Source: Acidobacteriota bacterium
GTDB lineage: Bacteria; Acidobacteriota; Vicinamibacteria; Vicinamibacterales; CAVVIG01
Direction of reading: 5' to 3'
Assembly: GCA_016195295.1 (NCBI GenBank)
Contig: JACPZV010000183.1
Span: 1 to 5,886, forward strand
DNA: 5,886 nucleotides
Every line of letters starts with the position of its first letter. Positions within the stretch are counted from its first letter, which is position 1. A program made the translations under genes and the position numbers. The notes beneath the pieces are model-generated. The model was not told the origin of the DNA and did no database searches. It was given only the letters and a program-made list of their open reading frames with translations. Positions 5,393 to 5,886 of this stretch are shown in pieces.

Positions 5393-5886
5393 GTGCCGCT
5401 AGGCGGGCTCTTCGCTCGACTGGGCGTCCGCCATCACGAGCACGCGTCGGTCGCGCGCGACTTCACGTACTCCGGGCTCAACAGCGTGTCGCTCGTCCTG
5501 CTGCTCAGTACGGCACTCGTGCTGCGCCGCTATCTCGGTCCGTACCTCACCGGGATCTGGACCGGACTCGAGCTGCTGCCCACGTTTTTCGGCACGTACG
5601 GACACGCCGGCGCGCTCACGGCGGCCGAGCGCGATCTGCCTTTTCTGATCGGCGCGCGGCGCGAGCACGATTTCGATCGACTGAAGCACACGCTGTTCTG
5701 GTTCGTGCACGGTGTTGGCGTGATCCTAGCCGCGGGGCTCAGCGGGACGGCGTTCGTGCGGCGATCGCACGTCAGCGACCAGACCTTCGTCGGCATGCTG
5801 TTATACGCGCCAATTCTCTGGGCGCAACTCGCCGCCACGTACTACGTCGTGCTGTATCGCGCGCGCAAGCGCTTCGGCGAGCTGAG
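5393..5886 (+). CDS. Polysaccharide flippase-like (Wzx/MATE-type) membrane protein, 5' part
   Basis: The first 164 codons of a multi-pass inner-membrane protein are visible; the 3' end lies beyond the window. After a basic, polar N-terminal stretch, hydrophobic segments lie near residues 28-46, 52-72, 97-121 and 131-154. The segment RRYLGPYLTGIWTGLELLP matches the LGP-x-GxW pattern that follows the first helix of oligosaccharide flippases, and the soluble loop TAAERDLPFLIGARREHDFD sits between helices two and three. An in-frame TGA at 5333-5335 and the absence of any ATG, GTG or TTG before 5393 make GTG 5393 the earliest start; no Shine-Dalgarno sequence is evident. It is divergent from the sugar genes and would export the lipid-linked glycan they help build. 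A different polytopic transporter of the same superfamily is possible. Confidence 0.7.
   Translation, partial: MPLGGLFARLGVRHHEHASVARDFTYSGLNSVSLVLLLSTALVLRRYLGPYLTGIWTGLELLPTFFGTYGHAGALTAAERDLPFLIGARREHDFDRLKHTLFWFVHGVGVILAAGLSGTAFVRRSHVSDQTFVGMLLYAPILWAQLAATYYVVLYRARKRFGEL

Noticed and set aside
5399..5838. Minus-strand open frames opposite the flippase-like gene
   Set aside because: They show no motifs, while the plus-strand frame gives four hydrophobic segments and a flippase-like LGP-x-GxW pattern.

Overview
The window is high-GC bacterial DNA carrying part of a surface-polysaccharide locus. The gene set is that of a nonulosonic-acid (sialic, pseudaminic or legionaminic acid-like) sugar pathway, of the kind found in O-antigen, capsule, flagellin-glycosylation and spore-coat (sps) clusters. 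The strong GC bias at third positions, the GTG and TTG starts, and abundant short dispersed repeats (GGACACAAA-type arrays, a double-hairpin element, heptamer arrays) resemble genomes of environmental Gram-negative lineages such as Acidobacteriota. That placement rests on general resemblance only and is weak.

Layout. Five genes lie on the minus strand and are read from right to left: a PseC-like sugar aminotransferase (5270-3993), a short NeuB-like synthase (3996-3142, 4-nt ATGA overlap), an SpsF-like cytidylyltransferase (3049-2267), a class III aminotransferase of the glutamate-1-semialdehyde aminomutase fold (2183-846), and an aldo/keto reductase that starts at TTG 730 and runs off the left edge. 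Diverging from them on the plus strand, the 5' end of a multi-pass membrane protein resembling a Wzx-type polysaccharide flippase starts at GTG 5393 and runs off the right edge.

How they may work together (inference). PseC would aminate a nucleotide-linked 4-keto sugar. The NeuB-like enzyme would condense a hexosamine-derived aldose with phosphoenolpyruvate to give a 2-keto-3-deoxy acid, and the SpsF-like enzyme would activate the product as a CMP-sugar. The class III aminotransferase and the reductase would add a further amination and reduction that the textbook pathways lack. The flippase would export the finished lipid-linked glycan. The 4,6-dehydratase (PseB), nucleotidase (PseG) and acetyltransferase (PseH) expected for a complete pseudaminic acid route are not in this window.

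The most striking sequence-level feature is that every junction between genes holds a short repeat, of four recognisably different designs: inverted arrays of 9-nt GGACACAAA units (739-838 and 5290-5378, bracketing four genes), a 7-nt tandem array (2195-2269), a spacer with inverted arms (3051-3137), and an in-frame 30-nt tandem repeat (3998-4068). A fifth design, a 44-nt double hairpin, lies inside the reductase reading frame.
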